A stretch of DNA of 64,000 nucleotides. It comes from Kangiella spongicola. GTDB lineage: Bacteria; Pseudomonadota; Gammaproteobacteria; Enterobacterales; Kangiellaceae. Location of the stretch: positions 1 through 64,000 of the forward strand of contig NZ_QICH01000002.1 of assembly GCF_003194565.2 (NCBI RefSeq). Reading direction: 5' to 3'. Numbering within the stretch: position 1 is the first letter of the stretch; each line of letters starts with the position of its first letter. Below are positions 37,479-46,568 of the stretch, piece after piece. The position numbers and the translations under genes are program-made. The notes under the pieces were generated by a model that made no database searches, was not told where the DNA came from, and saw only the letters and a program-made list of their open reading frames with translations.

Positions 37479-38478
37479 GCGACAGCTCCTTAATTTTTTC
37501 TAGGTGAGCTAAACCTTTACCGCTTTGGATAATATCTTTTGCCAACTGATAGCCCTCTTTATAATCAGCAGCAATATCATTTAGCACTAACAGTGCCGAG
37601 CAGTTGACCGCAACCATATCCACATGGGCCTCTGGAGCTTTACCACTTAACAAATCCAATGCTGCTTGCTTGTTATCCACGCCATCTAGGACTTGTATCG
37701 AGGTGAGCTCATGCTGTTTGGCAGAAAAATCTTGTGGCGACAGCTTTAATGACTCAATTTCTCCATTATTTAAACTAACGGCCTTAGTGGTTCCATGCAC
37801 AGCGATTTCATCTAAGCCGGAACCATGAACAATCAAAGCTCGTTTAGCCCCTAGCAATTTTAGAATTTCAGCAAAAGGCACTAGATACTGCTCGTCATAA
37901 ACACCGAGCAACTGGGTGTCTGGCAAGGCTGGGTTAGCCAAAGGCCCAATTAGATTAAAAATGGTGCGAGTTTTTAGTGATTGCCTCACAGGCATCACGT
38001 GTTTCACGCCTTGGTGATAATCTGGAGCAAATAAAAAGCAGAAATTAGCAGCATCCAATAGAGCTTTGCTTTGCTCATTAGGCATATTAATTTTTACGCC
38101 AAGTTGCTCCATCAGATCAGCAGAGCCACAGTTTGATGACACCGAACGATTGCCGTGCTTAACTATTTTCACGCCTGCACAAGCCGCTACAATCGCCACT
38201 AAAGTTGAGACGTTAATGGTATTAAGCCCATCGCCACCGGTGCCACAGCAATCGCTAACCGAGTAATCTGTTGTCGGAAAGTGCTGCGCTTCCTGACGCA
38301 AGGCAGCTGCAGCTCCTGCGATTTCCTCTACCGTTTCACCCTTTGTCTTTAAAGCTGCCAACATAGCTGCTACTACCGGCACTTCAATACTGCCCTTAAG
38401 CACTTCACGAAATGATAAGCTCGCTTGCTCAAAGTTTAGGTTTTGACCTTGATACACGGTTTCAAGCAAATTCAACAT
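37471..38478 (-). CDS. trpD: Anthranilate phosphoribosyltransferase
   Basis: Transfers the phosphoribosyl group of PRPP to anthranilate. At 335 aa, the PRPP loop is CGTGGDGLNT (78-87), with KHGNRSVSS and the anthranilate-site LIGPLANP. It is unfused from TrpG, unlike E. coli. It overlaps trpG by 17 bp and trpCF by 8 bp. Confidence 0.95.
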   Translation of the reverse strand: MLNLLETVYQGQNLNFEQASLSFREVLKGSIEVPVVAAMLAALKTKGETVEEIAGAAAALRQEAQHFPTTDYSVSDCCGTGGDGLNTINVSTLVAIVAACAGVKIVKHGNRSVSSNCGSADLMEQLGVKINMPNEQSKALLDAANFCFLFAPDYHQGVKHVMPVRQSLKTRTIFNLIGPLANPALPDTQLLGVYDEQYLVPFAEILKLLGAKRALIVHGSGLDEIAVHGTTKAVSLNNGEIESLKLSPQDFSAKQHELTSIQVLDGVDNKQAALDLLSGKAPEAHVDMVAVNCSALLVLNDIAADYKEGYQLAKDIIQSGKGLAHLEKIKELSHG

Positions 38479-39070
38479 GACGCTCTCCTTGTGCTCTAAA
38501 CTCTTTCGCTAATTGAACAAAATTGCTCAATATTTTATTGCCAGCTTTTGTCATGATGCTCTCTGGGTGAAACTGTAGCCCATAAATTGGATATTGATTG
38601 TGTGAGACCGCCATAACTTCCCCATCATGGCTGACAGCATCTACGCGCAAGTCTGCACTCAGCTGCTGTGCGGCTAAAGAGTGGTAACGTGCGACCGTTA
38701 AACGTGTTTCTAGGTCTTTTAGTAAACCTGTTTGATTCGACGTAACAACACAGGCTTTACCATGAACAATACTTTTCGCCTTGCCAATGCGACCACCGAA
38801 AGCTTCTACGATGACCTGATGACCAAGGCAAACGCCAAGAATTGGTAACTTGGAGGCGAATTCCTGTACTAGCTTTAGACAATGACCTGCATCCTGGGGA
38901 GCACCTGGCCCAGGCGATAAGACAATGGCATCGCTAGATAGCGCTAGACGCGTTAGCTCGGAATACTGGATATCATTGCGACAAACCACTACCTCATTGT
39001 CGCTAAGCTCTAATTCATACTTCAGGTTGTAGATAAAGGAGTCGTAATTATCGATTAATAATATTTTCAT
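38462..39070 (-). CDS. trpG: Anthranilate synthase glutaminase component
   Basis: Class I glutamine amidotransferase that supplies ammonia to TrpE. At 202 aa the triad is C81 (LGVCLGHQ), H168 and E170 (FHPES), with oxyanion PGPGAP. The gene could also serve aminodeoxychorismate synthase (PabA), as in organisms with one shared subunit. Overlaps trpE by 4 bp (ATGA). Confidence 0.93.
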   Translation of the reverse strand: MKILLIDNYDSFIYNLKYELELSDNEVVVCRNDIQYSELTRLALSSDAIVLSPGPGAPQDAGHCLKLVQEFASKLPILGVCLGHQVIVEAFGGRIGKAKSIVHGKACVVTSNQTGLLKDLETRLTVARYHSLAAQQLSADLRVDAVSHDGEVMAVSHNQYPIYGLQFHPESIMTKAGNKILSNFVQLAKEFRAQGERHVEFA

Positions 39071-40635
39071 GATAATAACTCCGACTTAGGTCCATTTGTG
39101 CGACACGCATCGATAACTGCTTTTGCCTTGTTTAACGTTTCCAGCGCTTCAAGCTGTGGTTCGGAATCATGTACCACACCAGCGCCTGCCGAGATTTTAG
39201 CGATACCGTCCTCGACAACTGCCGAACGAATAATAATAGCGCTATCAAACTCATCATTAGCATTTAGCGTACACACCGCACCGCCGTAATAACCACGCCC
39301 TGAATTTTCTTGCTCACGGATAATCTCCATAGCTTTAATCTTCGGCGCGCCGGTTAAAGTGCCCATATTGGCGCAAGCACGGTAAGCCACTAAAGAGTCA
39401 ATGTTTGGCTGTAATATCCCCTTAACCTCAGACACCATATGTTGCACATGCGAGTATTTAACGATGCGTTTTAGCTGTGTGATCTCACGACTTTCTGGCT
39501 GAACCACTTTTGCTAAATCGTTCCTCGCTAAATCTACTAACATCATGTGCTCAGCACCTTCTTTCTCGTCTGCAATAAGCTCAAACTCGACTCTAGCATC
39601 CTGCTCGTGGTCGACCTTGCCTGTTTCTGAGTCGAGCGCTCTTTTGCGTGTACCGGCGATTGGGTACAAAAAGACTTCCCGCTTTCGATTTACCTTTAGC
39701 GCGCTTTCCGGGCTAGCACCAAATAGCTCTTTACCGCCAAAATTAATGTAATACATATAAGGTGATGGATTAGAAGTTCTTAACTTTCCGTAGGCTTTGT
39801 AAGCATTGTTACAGGTAATGCTAAACGTTCTAGCAAGTACTACTTGGAAAATGTCACCTTCAATAATCCGCTCCTTTGCTTTATCGACAAACTGGCAATA
39901 ATCAGAGTCTGAAACATTAACGGAGAGCTCAGGGTTAGCTTCTGAAGTCTTGAATACCAAAGGTTTAATTGAAGATGTGTTAGTTAGAGTCTGATAAATT
40001 TTGTCTAACTCCACACCCAGTCGAACAGTGTTGTCGGCATTTTCAGCAAAGCCTTTAACCACAATTTTAGCGGACTGGCTGTCTCGCTGTTGGATAATTA
40101 ACTGATCGGCCACATAAAAGCAGTAGTCTTCTTGGTTTTTATCAATGCTAGGAAGCTTTTCGTACTGCTCGACCACTTCATAGCTAAAAGCACCAATCAA
40201 TAGTGAGGTTTCATTATCCGAATCACTGTTAGTCTTTAGGAGATCACGAATGACCTGCAATACAGTGACAGAGGTTGGAGCTGTTATACGAACACTCTCA
40301 TCGTTTGATTCAGGCATTGGCAATAAGGTTAAAGACAGCTTGCGCTCTGACTCTGTAAATTGGAAGTTATCACTTAATACAGTATTCGATTTGAGCGATT
40401 CAATAAGAGCATCACCATTTGAGTTTAACGACATTATCTCTACTGACTTATCAAAGGCGATCACCTTTAATGCCGCCGAAAGCATAATCACACTCTTTTG
40501 ATGATTGTGAGTCCCTGCCTCGGCAGTTTCTAGTAAGGCAGTGTTTTCGACATTGCCATTATTAGTGAGCGCACCGTAGGCTTGGTATGGGTTTAAGCTT
40601 AGCGGTAGCTTTCTAGAGAGAGTATTAACCTGCAT
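39067..40635 (-). CDS. trpE: Anthranilate synthase component I
   Basis: Converts chorismate and ammonia to anthranilate, the committed step to tryptophan. 522 aa from the ATG at 40635, which has GGAGG six bases upstream; an in-frame TTG at 40641 is less likely. The N-terminal LLETA (34-38) corresponds to the LLESA tryptophan feedback site. The chorismate-binding part shows IAGTRKRA, ELIADEKEGAEHMMLVDLARND and GRGYYGGAV. It overlaps the end of the DAHP synthase gene, so the pathway entry enzyme and TrpE are translationally linked. Confidence 0.95.
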   Translation of the reverse strand: MQVNTLSRKLPLSLNPYQAYGALTNNGNVENTALLETAEAGTHNHQKSVIMLSAALKVIAFDKSVEIMSLNSNGDALIESLKSNTVLSDNFQFTESERKLSLTLLPMPESNDESVRITAPTSVTVLQVIRDLLKTNSDSDNETSLLIGAFSYEVVEQYEKLPSIDKNQEDYCFYVADQLIIQQRDSQSAKIVVKGFAENADNTVRLGVELDKIYQTLTNTSSIKPLVFKTSEANPELSVNVSDSDYCQFVDKAKERIIEGDIFQVVLARTFSITCNNAYKAYGKLRTSNPSPYMYYINFGGKELFGASPESALKVNRKREVFLYPIAGTRKRALDSETGKVDHEQDARVEFELIADEKEGAEHMMLVDLARNDLAKVVQPESREITQLKRIVKYSHVQHMVSEVKGILQPNIDSLVAYRACANMGTLTGAPKIKAMEIIREQENSGRGYYGGAVCTLNANDEFDSAIIIRSAVVEDGIAKISAGAGVVHDSEPQLEALETLNKAKAVIDACRTNGPKSELLS

Positions 40636-41659
40636 ACTCAACCTCCATATAAGTACGGCCGCTAGCTTTGATAAAGGGAATCAATTGTTGCATAAGCTGG
40701 CTGAAATCGTCGGCAGATAACGCCTGTGCAGCATCAGACACAGACTCGCGCGGGTTACGGTGAGATTCAATGATTAAGCCATCAGCACCACAAGCCACAC
40801 CAGCTTTAGCCATAGGTCCGACTAAAGTTCGAACACCAGTGCCGTGAGAAGGATCAACAATAACTGGTAAGTGACTTTTCTCTTTAATAAAAGCCACAGC
40901 GTTTAAATCAAGCGTATTTCGAGTCGCAGTCTCAAACGTTCTAATACCACGTTCACAAATCATAACGTTCGGATTTCCAGTAGCAACAATGTATTCAGCA
41001 GCTAATAGCAATTCCTCAATAGTCGCAGACAAACCGCGCTTAAGTAGCACAGGGTGTTTTGTCTCGCCTACCGCCTTTAACAGGGTGTAATTTTGCATAT
41101 TCCTAGCGCCAATCTGAAATGCTGAGGTATAGCGCGCGACATCGTCCAAGTCGTTTACATCCATAATTTCAGTGATGGTGTCCATACCTACTTCTTTGCC
41201 CACTTGCTCCATAATTTTTAAACCTTCAAGGCCGAGCCCCTGGAAAGAGTATGGGCTTGTGCGCGGCTTAAAAGCACCGCCTCTTAGTACCGTTGCACCT
41301 GCAGCTTTAACTTGCTTAGCAGTTTCTAGTAGCTGATCGTAACTTTCGATTGCACATGGCCCAGCCATAATAGCGAAGCGATCGCCGCCAACTGGGGTGT
41401 TCCCTACCTCAATAACCGTGTCGTGCGGGTATATTTCACGACTCACTAATTTATATTTACTCAATACAGACTTTAAATGCTCAACCTGTGGGTAGTTATC
41501 AAAATGTAAGGACTGTAAAACTCGCTCGTCGCCCAGCGCACCAATAACGGTTCGCTCTACGCCCGGCATGTGCAAAGGTTTTAGCCCCGCCTCTTCAATC
41601 TTGTTGAGAATCTCCTGGGCATCAGCCTTAGTAGCAGAAGGTTTTAAAATAATAATCAT
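40625..41659 (-). CDS. 3-deoxy-7-phosphoheptulonate (DAHP) synthase, type I-beta with N-terminal regulatory domain
   Basis: First enzyme of the shikimate pathway: PEP + erythrose-4-phosphate to DAHP. 344 aa from the ATG at 41659 (AAGGAAT ribosome binding site). Residues ~1-70 form a ferredoxin/ACT-like regulatory domain (MIIILKPSATKADAQEILNKI), as in the Thermotoga-type enzyme. The barrel shows AGPCAIES, GGAFKPRTSPYSFQG, KRGLSATIEE and DPSHGTG. It is the first structural gene behind two Trp attenuators and overlaps trpE, so its expression is expected to follow tryptophan supply. Feedback ligand cannot be read from sequence. Confidence 0.93.
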   Translation of the reverse strand: MIIILKPSATKADAQEILNKIEEAGLKPLHMPGVERTVIGALGDERVLQSLHFDNYPQVEHLKSVLSKYKLVSREIYPHDTVIEVGNTPVGGDRFAIMAGPCAIESYDQLLETAKQVKAAGATVLRGGAFKPRTSPYSFQGLGLEGLKIMEQVGKEVGMDTITEIMDVNDLDDVARYTSAFQIGARNMQNYTLLKAVGETKHPVLLKRGLSATIEELLLAAEYIVATGNPNVMICERGIRTFETATRNTLDLNAVAFIKEKSHLPVIVDPSHGTGVRTLVGPMAKAGVACGADGLIIESHRNPRESVSDAAQALSADDFSQLMQQLIPFIKASGRTYMEVEYAG

Positions 41660-41708
41660 GGTCAATTCCTTAAGTTTAAATCTAATAAATTCAGTATTAT
41701 TCAGACAC

Positions 41709-41735
41709 AAAAAAAGCCCGCACAAAGGCGGGCTT
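41709..41735 (-). terminator. Trp attenuator 2: intrinsic terminator (segments 3:4)
   Basis: Minus strand: AAGCCCGC (41735-41728), 6-nt loop, GCGGGCTT (41721-41714), then a seven-T run. It stands between leader peptide 2 and the DAHP synthase gene. Segment CCCGCC of its 5' arm can instead pair with GGCGGG at 41762-41757, just after the leader stop codon. Confidence 0.9.
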
Positions 41736-41756
41736 GTCATATTACAGAGACAATAA

Positions 41757-41762
41757 CCCGCC
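41757..41762 (-). promoter_or_regulatory. Trp attenuator 2: anti-terminator segment
   Basis: GGCGGG directly after the leader 2 TAG stop. It is complementary over 6 bp (8 with a wobble and one more pair) to CCCGCC in the terminator 5' arm. A ribosome at the stop codon would cover it and allow termination; one stalled at the Trp codons would leave it free to block the terminator. Confidence 0.75.
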
Positions 41763-41825
41763 CTAGCAGATCCACCACCATTGATGAGTAGTTGTAGCTG
41801 TTGTTGCTGAGTAGATAATTGTCAT
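41763..41825 (-). CDS. trpL: Trp leader peptide 2 (three Trp codons)
   Basis: A 20-codon ORF, Met-Thr-Ile-Ile-Tyr start, Thr-rich middle, then His-Gln-Trp-Trp-Trp-Ile-Cys and TAG. The three consecutive TGG codons lie two codons before the stop, the classic sensor position for ribosome-mediated attenuation. A weak AGAG ribosome binding site lies about 9 bases upstream. It is the downstream leader of two, closest to the DAHP synthase gene. Confidence 0.9.
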   Translation of the reverse strand: MTIIYSATTATTTHQWWWIC

Positions 41826-41893
41826 ATTTAATTTCTCTTGATTTACTGTTTAAGCTTTAAATAAAGTTGCTTTTGGTAAAATATTACAGACAT

Positions 41894-41920
41894 AAAAAAA
41901 GCCCGCTAAATGCGGGCTTT
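41894..41920 (-). terminator. Trp attenuator 1: intrinsic terminator (segments 3:4)
   Basis: Minus strand: AAAGCCCGC, short loop, GCGGGCTTTTTTT. It follows leader peptide 1 and lies 69 bp before the start of leader peptide 2. GCCCGC of the 5' arm is complementary to GCGGGC at 41958-41953. Confidence 0.9.
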
Positions 41921-41952
41921 TCATAAAATATATTTTATATATACGCAAAAGT

Positions 41953-41958
41953 GCCCGC
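41953..41958 (-). promoter_or_regulatory. Trp attenuator 1: anti-terminator segment
   Basis: GCGGGC starts three bases after the leader 1 TAA stop and can pair perfectly with GCCCGC in terminator 1. Layout is the same as attenuator 2. Confidence 0.72.
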
Positions 41959-41961
41959 TAC

Positions 41962-42009
41962 TTATGTAACGTGCCACCACCAAATGTTGTTTGCGTTTAA
42001 ATTTTTCAT
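41962..42009 (-). CDS. trpL: Trp leader peptide 1 (three Trp codons)
   Basis: A 15-codon ORF, MKNLNANNIWWWHVT followed by TAA, with three consecutive TGG codons. It has no Shine-Dalgarno sequence, and the in-frame codon four positions upstream is a stop, so the ATG at 42009 is the only sensible start. With the predicted promoter the transcript would start at or next to this ATG, making it leaderless. Confidence 0.88.
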   Translation of the reverse strand: MKNLNANNIWWWHVT

Positions 42010-42015
42010 GTAGCT

Positions 42016-42044
42016 AAATTAATTCAATTACACTTTAGCGTCAA
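42016..42044 (-). promoter_or_regulatory. Candidate promoter of the trp/aro run
   Basis: Minus strand: -35 TTGACG (42044-42039), 17-bp spacer, -10 TAATTT (42021-42016). It lies just upstream of leader peptide 1 and just downstream of the ParA-like gene. No clear TrpR operator palindrome was seen. Confidence 0.55.
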
Positions 42045-42059
42045 GCATAAAGTAGTAAT

Positions 42060-42770
42060 TTATTTTCCTTTTACAAATTTTTCGACTTGGGCTTCGGTTT
42101 TTAAACGGCTAACCGGTTGTTTCGTAAGAAGTCTTTCTATCTGGGATGTTAGCGCCCATATCTCCATTTTTGCTGCCGGATCATGCCATTCTGCCACTGT
42201 TAAGCCATCGGCGAATGAGTCAAGGTAGGCAACCCTATTACCAAGCTTGGTAGAAAAGTCATCGAGTTCTAATTCCTTTTTAGCATTAGAAACGACTTCC
42301 TCCGCGGAATTAGTTCTTACACGATAACGGTTCCAACAAATTCTGGCTTCTAGGTTTTTATTGATTTGTTTCGCTTCTTTGACAATATCAGAAAGGTGTT
42401 TAGTCGACCAAACTTCGACCTTTGAAGGTGCCATTGGGATAATGGCCATATCAGACAATAAAACTACTGCTCGACTGAGATTTGTTATACGAGGATGGCC
42501 ATCGATTAAAATGTAGTCATAATTTGATACGTTATCACGCACAAGTTTTTGTAAATGAGCCACATTTTTCGCCACACAAACGTCAAAATTTTCAATAACA
42601 TAGCGTTCATTACGAATATCAAACCATGTTTTTAGGGAGCATTGAGGAACATCGGTATCGACCATCAGAACACGACCAGATTCCGATAAAGTTGAAGCAA
42701 TATTAGCGCATAAGGTCGTTTTCCCCGCCCCGCCCTTCATCTGGACAAAACTTAATACTTTTGCTCGCAT
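42060..42770 (-). CDS. Orphan ParA/MinD-family ATPase
   Basis: A 236-aa deviant-Walker ATPase: MKGGAGKTTLCANIAS (11-26) with the signature lysine, switch I VDTDVPQCSL, and Walker B-like YILIDGHPR. ParA-type proteins position DNA, chemoreceptors or pili. There is no ParB next to it; the upstream genes on the same strand are the pilin operon, with the pilE terminator between. The context offers type IV pili as a possible partner, but this is weak. It ends 16 bp before the trp promoter -35. Confidence 0.85.
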   Translation of the reverse strand: MRAKVLSFVQMKGGAGKTTLCANIASTLSESGRVLMVDTDVPQCSLKTWFDIRNERYVIENFDVCVAKNVAHLQKLVRDNVSNYDYILIDGHPRITNLSRAVVLLSDMAIIPMAPSKVEVWSTKHLSDIVKEAKQINKNLEARICWNRYRVRTNSAEEVVSNAKKELELDDFSTKLGNRVAYLDSFADGLTVAEWHDPAAKMEIWALTSQIERLLTKQPVSRLKTEAQVEKFVKGK

Positions 42771-42858
42771 GACAGCCCCAAATTCCTTTATTTAGATAGC
42801 AATATTCTACATGAGGTAGACTATTGATTCTAGTGGCTTGATTTACAAGGTGAAAAGA

Positions 42859-42886
42859 CAAAAAAGAAGCCACATAAAGCGGCTTC
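42859..42886 (-). terminator. Terminator after pilE
   Basis: Minus strand: GAAGCC, 9-nt loop, GGCTTC, then TTTTTTG. It lies 10 bp past the pilin stop codon. Confidence 0.75.
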
Positions 42887-42895
42887 AGAGATAAC

Positions 42896-43333
42896 TTAAC
42901 AGGTTGCCCCAGATTCTGGCCAGCAGTCATTACCATTCCACCTTTTAACACCGCTCTGATTAATACTAAGGTTTCCATCGCCTTCTTGTGAAGAGCCAGC
43001 AACCGGTGTTGCTGTTACCGTATACGTTGTTGCCGTGACATTACTCAGTGATAGCGTGTAGTAAGCGGTGCCACCATCAACCGGAACTTGAGTCGGAATT
43101 ACTCCAGCAGTATCAGCATTTGCATAGCTGAAGTTATTAGCGGCCTTATATCTTTCCACTGCTTGTGCTGCAGAGAGCACAGCTCCCATAGCATCACCGC
43201 GCTTAGAACGGATAACATAGTTTTGGTACGAAGGGATAGCAATAGCAGCCAAAATCGCTACTATTGCTACAACTATCATCAGTTCCATCAAGGTGAAACC
43301 ATTGTTATTACGTAAGACTTTTATCGAGTTCAT
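42896..43333 (-). CDS. pilE: Type IV pilin (PilE-like)
   Basis: A 145-aa prepilin with the cleavage site [23 protein letters not shown] (G12 before F, E at mature position 5) and a C-terminal disulfide pair (C137 and C145, in [11 protein letters not shown]). In Pseudomonas the last gene of this cluster, PilE, is a minor pilin, so it is probably minor rather than the main shaft subunit. Starts directly at the pilY1 stop. Confidence 0.9.
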   Translation of the reverse strand: MNSIKVLRNNNGFTLMELMIVVAIVAILAAIAIPSYQNYVIRSKRGDAMGAVLSAAQAVERYKAANNFSYANADTAGVIPTQVPVDGGTAYYTLSLSNVTATTYTVTATPVAGSSQEGDGNLSINQSGVKRWNGNDCWPESGATC

Positions 43334-46300
43334 TATTTATCTTGTCTCCACTTAATGGTTGTTAATGTGCTCTTTAAGCCTAGATCTTTTGCCCAGCTGT
43401 CGCCAGAGCCGATTGTTTCAGTACCAACCAAAGCTGCCGCGGGTGTATCATCAGGGAACAGCAATGTGATTCCAGGCGCAATCCCCACATAGTCTAGACT
43501 AATATGACGATCAAACTCATCCAAGGTCCCATCATTATTATTGAATCTATCAATAATAGGAGCACCATCCAGAATATTTACACCATATAATTTATTCGCA
43601 CCAGTAGCAGGAGTACATTCATCCTCAGCATCACCAGGGCTGTAAGTTGTAAAGAATGAGCGATAGTTAATTGTGGTTGAGTCTGATAAGACTTTCTCTC
43701 CTTTATTAAGAGTAATATACCAGCCCTCATATTTAGGGTATATATCCGCAATTGAGGCAAACCCTTCTGTACCTTTTTTGCTAACATCCATAAGCTCAGA
43801 TTCTACGAGACCATTATCTGGGAATTTACCATTAGCAACATACTTGTCGTAAAAGACATACATTCTATCTGTAGTATCTTCATTTTTAGGGCGCGCTCTA
43901 TAACCACTACCAATTGCTATCATACCAAACTTCTTTCCTGCGTAGTTAGTAAAGACAACATCAGGTTTATTGTAAAACTTACGATTTGAGCCACCGCTAT
44001 TAATATCAGCAATCAATCCAGCTTTAAAGTTTGCATTACCTGTATCACCTTTTTTAGGTAAGTCGACACGGTACACTTTACCGCCAACATCTGCAGCATA
44101 AATACTATCAGCTATACTGTCATTATTTAAATCTATGATAGCTAAGTCGGCCGCAACAGCGTTTGTGATAGAAGCTTGAGATATTTTAGAGTCCCAGCCA
44201 GTTAATGGTTTACCTGTATCAGCATCTAAGGCATAAATAGTATTTCCCATTTGCCCGCTTGTATTCGGCTGGAAATTTGGGTTGTCATGCTTAGGATCAT
44301 AACCGCCACCAAAGAATAATACGCGACGCTCGGCTCCTCCCCACCACACTTTAGCCACAAGTGGCTTTGACCAAGTTTGACCTAAGTTTGGTAGTATCGT
44401 CACTTTTTCTCCGGTATAAAAAGTACCAGTGTCGAGACTGTTACCGGACTTCACTGTAAACTTTACTTTAGGGTTGTCTGGACTCGTAATATCAAGTGCA
44501 TAATACTCGAAACCACCACGCCTTTGACCAATATAAAGAGTTCTAGAGTCTCCGTCAGCTACCTCGATTATACCGTTTTTATTATTATCAACGGTTGAAA
44601 TAGTGATGTCACCGTCAAGTCCATAATCTCTAAAGTTTGGTGATGATAAAGGTAAGTTCTTCTTCCAGTTCGGTACTTTTGTCATCATGTCACGAGGCAT
44701 ATAGGACCAGCGTGTTACACCAGTATCGGGGTTTATCGCATGCAGATAACCTTGATTAGTGGCTATATAAACAACTCTGTCATTTGAACCATAATTAACA
44801 ACTATAGGTCTAGAATGCAAAGGATCGCCGAATCGACTTAAAGTTACCTCTTCTCTTTTAGTATTTGGGTCTCCATCGTAATCGACGTTTATTGTGATTA
44901 CTTTTCGTGCAACCCAATCAAAATACTCCTTGGCTAATGACTTAGATACAGATTCACCTAATAAACGATCTCGCTTAGACTTATTAATATTATCTGGTAA
45001 GTTTACTGAAACTAAATTTTTGCTGTTACCAGAAAGGTCATCATCAAATAAGTTAGAGTATACAGGTGCGTTAGTACTACCTACGAACAATGAATCCTGA
45101 GCAGCGCCACCTAGCAACATATTGTCGCCGTCAGTACCGGAGCCCCAGGCACTTTTTGCAGTTTTGAAAAATGCTCCCGTATCGGCATTAACCGCTTGGT
45201 CACCAACATTGTTTGGTTTAGAGGTATCCTCAGAATGAATTTTACCTTCTTTTAAGTAATATTTTTTAAGGTTACCAGGCCAGTAGTTATTACTTAACGG
45301 CCTAAACATTGCTAAATAAACTTCATTACTTGTTCTTAGTCGGTTGCTTTGACTCAATGGAACACTAGGAGCAACTAAACTACCACTACTAACAGAACTT
45401 TCGATAGAAGCACGGAAGGCGTCAACTAGAGACTGTACATTTGTCGCTTTGTGCGATGAGCCACGAGCAACTTCAATTTTATTACTATCTTTGTCAAGGA
45501 CATACTTTCCATCCGCATCTTTCTGATACTTTACTGCCTTATAGGCCACATCTTCCAGGAACTTTACCGCTCTTGGCTCCTGTAACGCAAAGGCAATGGT
45601 ACTTGTAATGACTTCTGTCTCAGGTATTAACTTCTTATCTTGATCTTTAACCTGGAAGTTGTCAGCCATAAATTCAGCCAAATCCATGGTGCAACGTTCA
45701 CCATCATCGTTACCACCTTGCCCATCGGCCTCTACATCATTACCATCACTGTCTGGAACACCTACACAGCTTTTGCCTGTTTTCCCAATCAAGCTTTTTA
45801 TACTTGTATCATAGCTACTATAATAAGTATTTGGCTCGCCATCAGATAACAGGATTATGTTGTTAGATAGGTTACACTTGCTAAATATTGGTGAGTTATA
45901 ATCTTCCAACTCCCCTCGATAGTATTGAGAACCGGCTAACAAAGCGCCAGCGGTTGGAGTGCCTCCTCCTGGATTCATATTGTTAATAGTATCCAAAACC
46001 CTTTGTTTGTGGGTTTTACCTTTATATGTATCGGACAAAGGTCTAACTTCCTGTTTCAGCTCAATATCACCAGCAGAATAAGTCATCACACCTACACGAG
46101 AAGAACCATCTAGGTCATCAATAAAGATTTTCGCCGCTTCGCGCAATACACTAATTCGAGACACGCCACTAGCATCGTGAACCCAGCGGTAGCGGTACTC
46201 TGAGACCATTCTGCTTTGGTCAACAGGATCTTCTGGATTACGTGTAAAGTAATACCATCTATTATCATACCTCCAGCAAGTTCCATTCCATCTATATTGA

Positions 46301-46560
46301 TCACAAGGCTGGTAAATCAAGTAGTCATCCTCATCGACCTTGTCAGGCAAGTTCCCTCTATAAACAAAACGATCATGCCATTTCTCAAGCACCGTATCAA
46401 AATCCATAGAGCCTGATTCATCTAGAATCAACAGTATATTCGATGGAGTGACACCACCAAAGTAAACCTCAGTATCGTCACCGAGTACCGGCGAAGAAAC
46501 AAACATACCTGCCAGTAATGCGGTAGTACCGACCATTACCTTCTTCATTATATTATTCAT
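43333..46560 (-). CDS. pilY1: Type IV pilus tip adhesin/assembly protein PilY1
   Basis: A 1075-aa exported protein that sits at the pilus tip, primes assembly with minor pilins and helps in adhesion or surface sensing. Signal peptide at 1-27 (ending VLG). The N-terminal half carries a von Willebrand A-like domain with [15 protein letters not shown] (~45-55) and TPTAGALL. The C-terminal half is the PilY1 beta-propeller ([28 protein letters not shown]) with a Ca-binding loop [17 protein letters not shown] near residue 810. It is preceded by pilX with 8 bp. Confidence 0.93.
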   Translation of the reverse strand: MNNIMKKVMVGTTALLAGMFVSSPVLGDDTEVYFGGVTPSNILLILDESGSMDFDTVLEKWHDRFVYRGNLPDKVDEDDYLIYQPCDQYRWNGTCWRYDNRWYYFTRNPEDPVDQSRMVSEYRYRWVHDASGVSRISVLREAAKIFIDDLDGSSRVGVMTYSAGDIELKQEVRPLSDTYKGKTHKQRVLDTINNMNPGGGTPTAGALLAGSQYYRGELEDYNSPIFSKCNLSNNIILLSDGEPNTYYSSYDTSIKSLIGKTGKSCVGVPDSDGNDVEADGQGGNDDGERCTMDLAEFMADNFQVKDQDKKLIPETEVITSTIAFALQEPRAVKFLEDVAYKAVKYQKDADGKYVLDKDSNKIEVARGSSHKATNVQSLVDAFRASIESSVSSGSLVAPSVPLSQSNRLRTSNEVYLAMFRPLSNNYWPGNLKKYYLKEGKIHSEDTSKPNNVGDQAVNADTGAFFKTAKSAWGSGTDGDNMLLGGAAQDSLFVGSTNAPVYSNLFDDDLSGNSKNLVSVNLPDNINKSKRDRLLGESVSKSLAKEYFDWVARKVITINVDYDGDPNTKREEVTLSRFGDPLHSRPIVVNYGSNDRVVYIATNQGYLHAINPDTGVTRWSYMPRDMMTKVPNWKKNLPLSSPNFRDYGLDGDITISTVDNNKNGIIEVADGDSRTLYIGQRRGGFEYYALDITSPDNPKVKFTVKSGNSLDTGTFYTGEKVTILPNLGQTWSKPLVAKVWWGGAERRVLFFGGGYDPKHDNPNFQPNTSGQMGNTIYALDADTGKPLTGWDSKISQASITNAVAADLAIIDLNNDSIADSIYAADVGGKVYRVDLPKKGDTGNANFKAGLIADINSGGSNRKFYNKPDVVFTNYAGKKFGMIAIGSGYRARPKNEDTTDRMYVFYDKYVANGKFPDNGLVESELMDVSKKGTEGFASIADIYPKYEGWYITLNKGEKVLSDSTTINYRSFFTTYSPGDAEDECTPATGANKLYGVNILDGAPIIDRFNNNDGTLDEFDRHISLDYVGIAPGITLLFPDDTPAAALVGTETIGSGDSWAKDLGLKSTLTTIKWRQDK

Positions 46561-46568
46561 AAAACCAC

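Noticed and set aside
41660-41740. Longer N terminus for the DAHP synthase
   Set aside because: The extra codons cross the attenuator 2 terminator and lack family residues; the ATG at 41659 has a good ribosome binding site.
42703-43002. 99-residue ORF across the pilE 3' end and the ParA start
   Set aside because: It overlaps both real genes in another frame and spans the pilE terminator.
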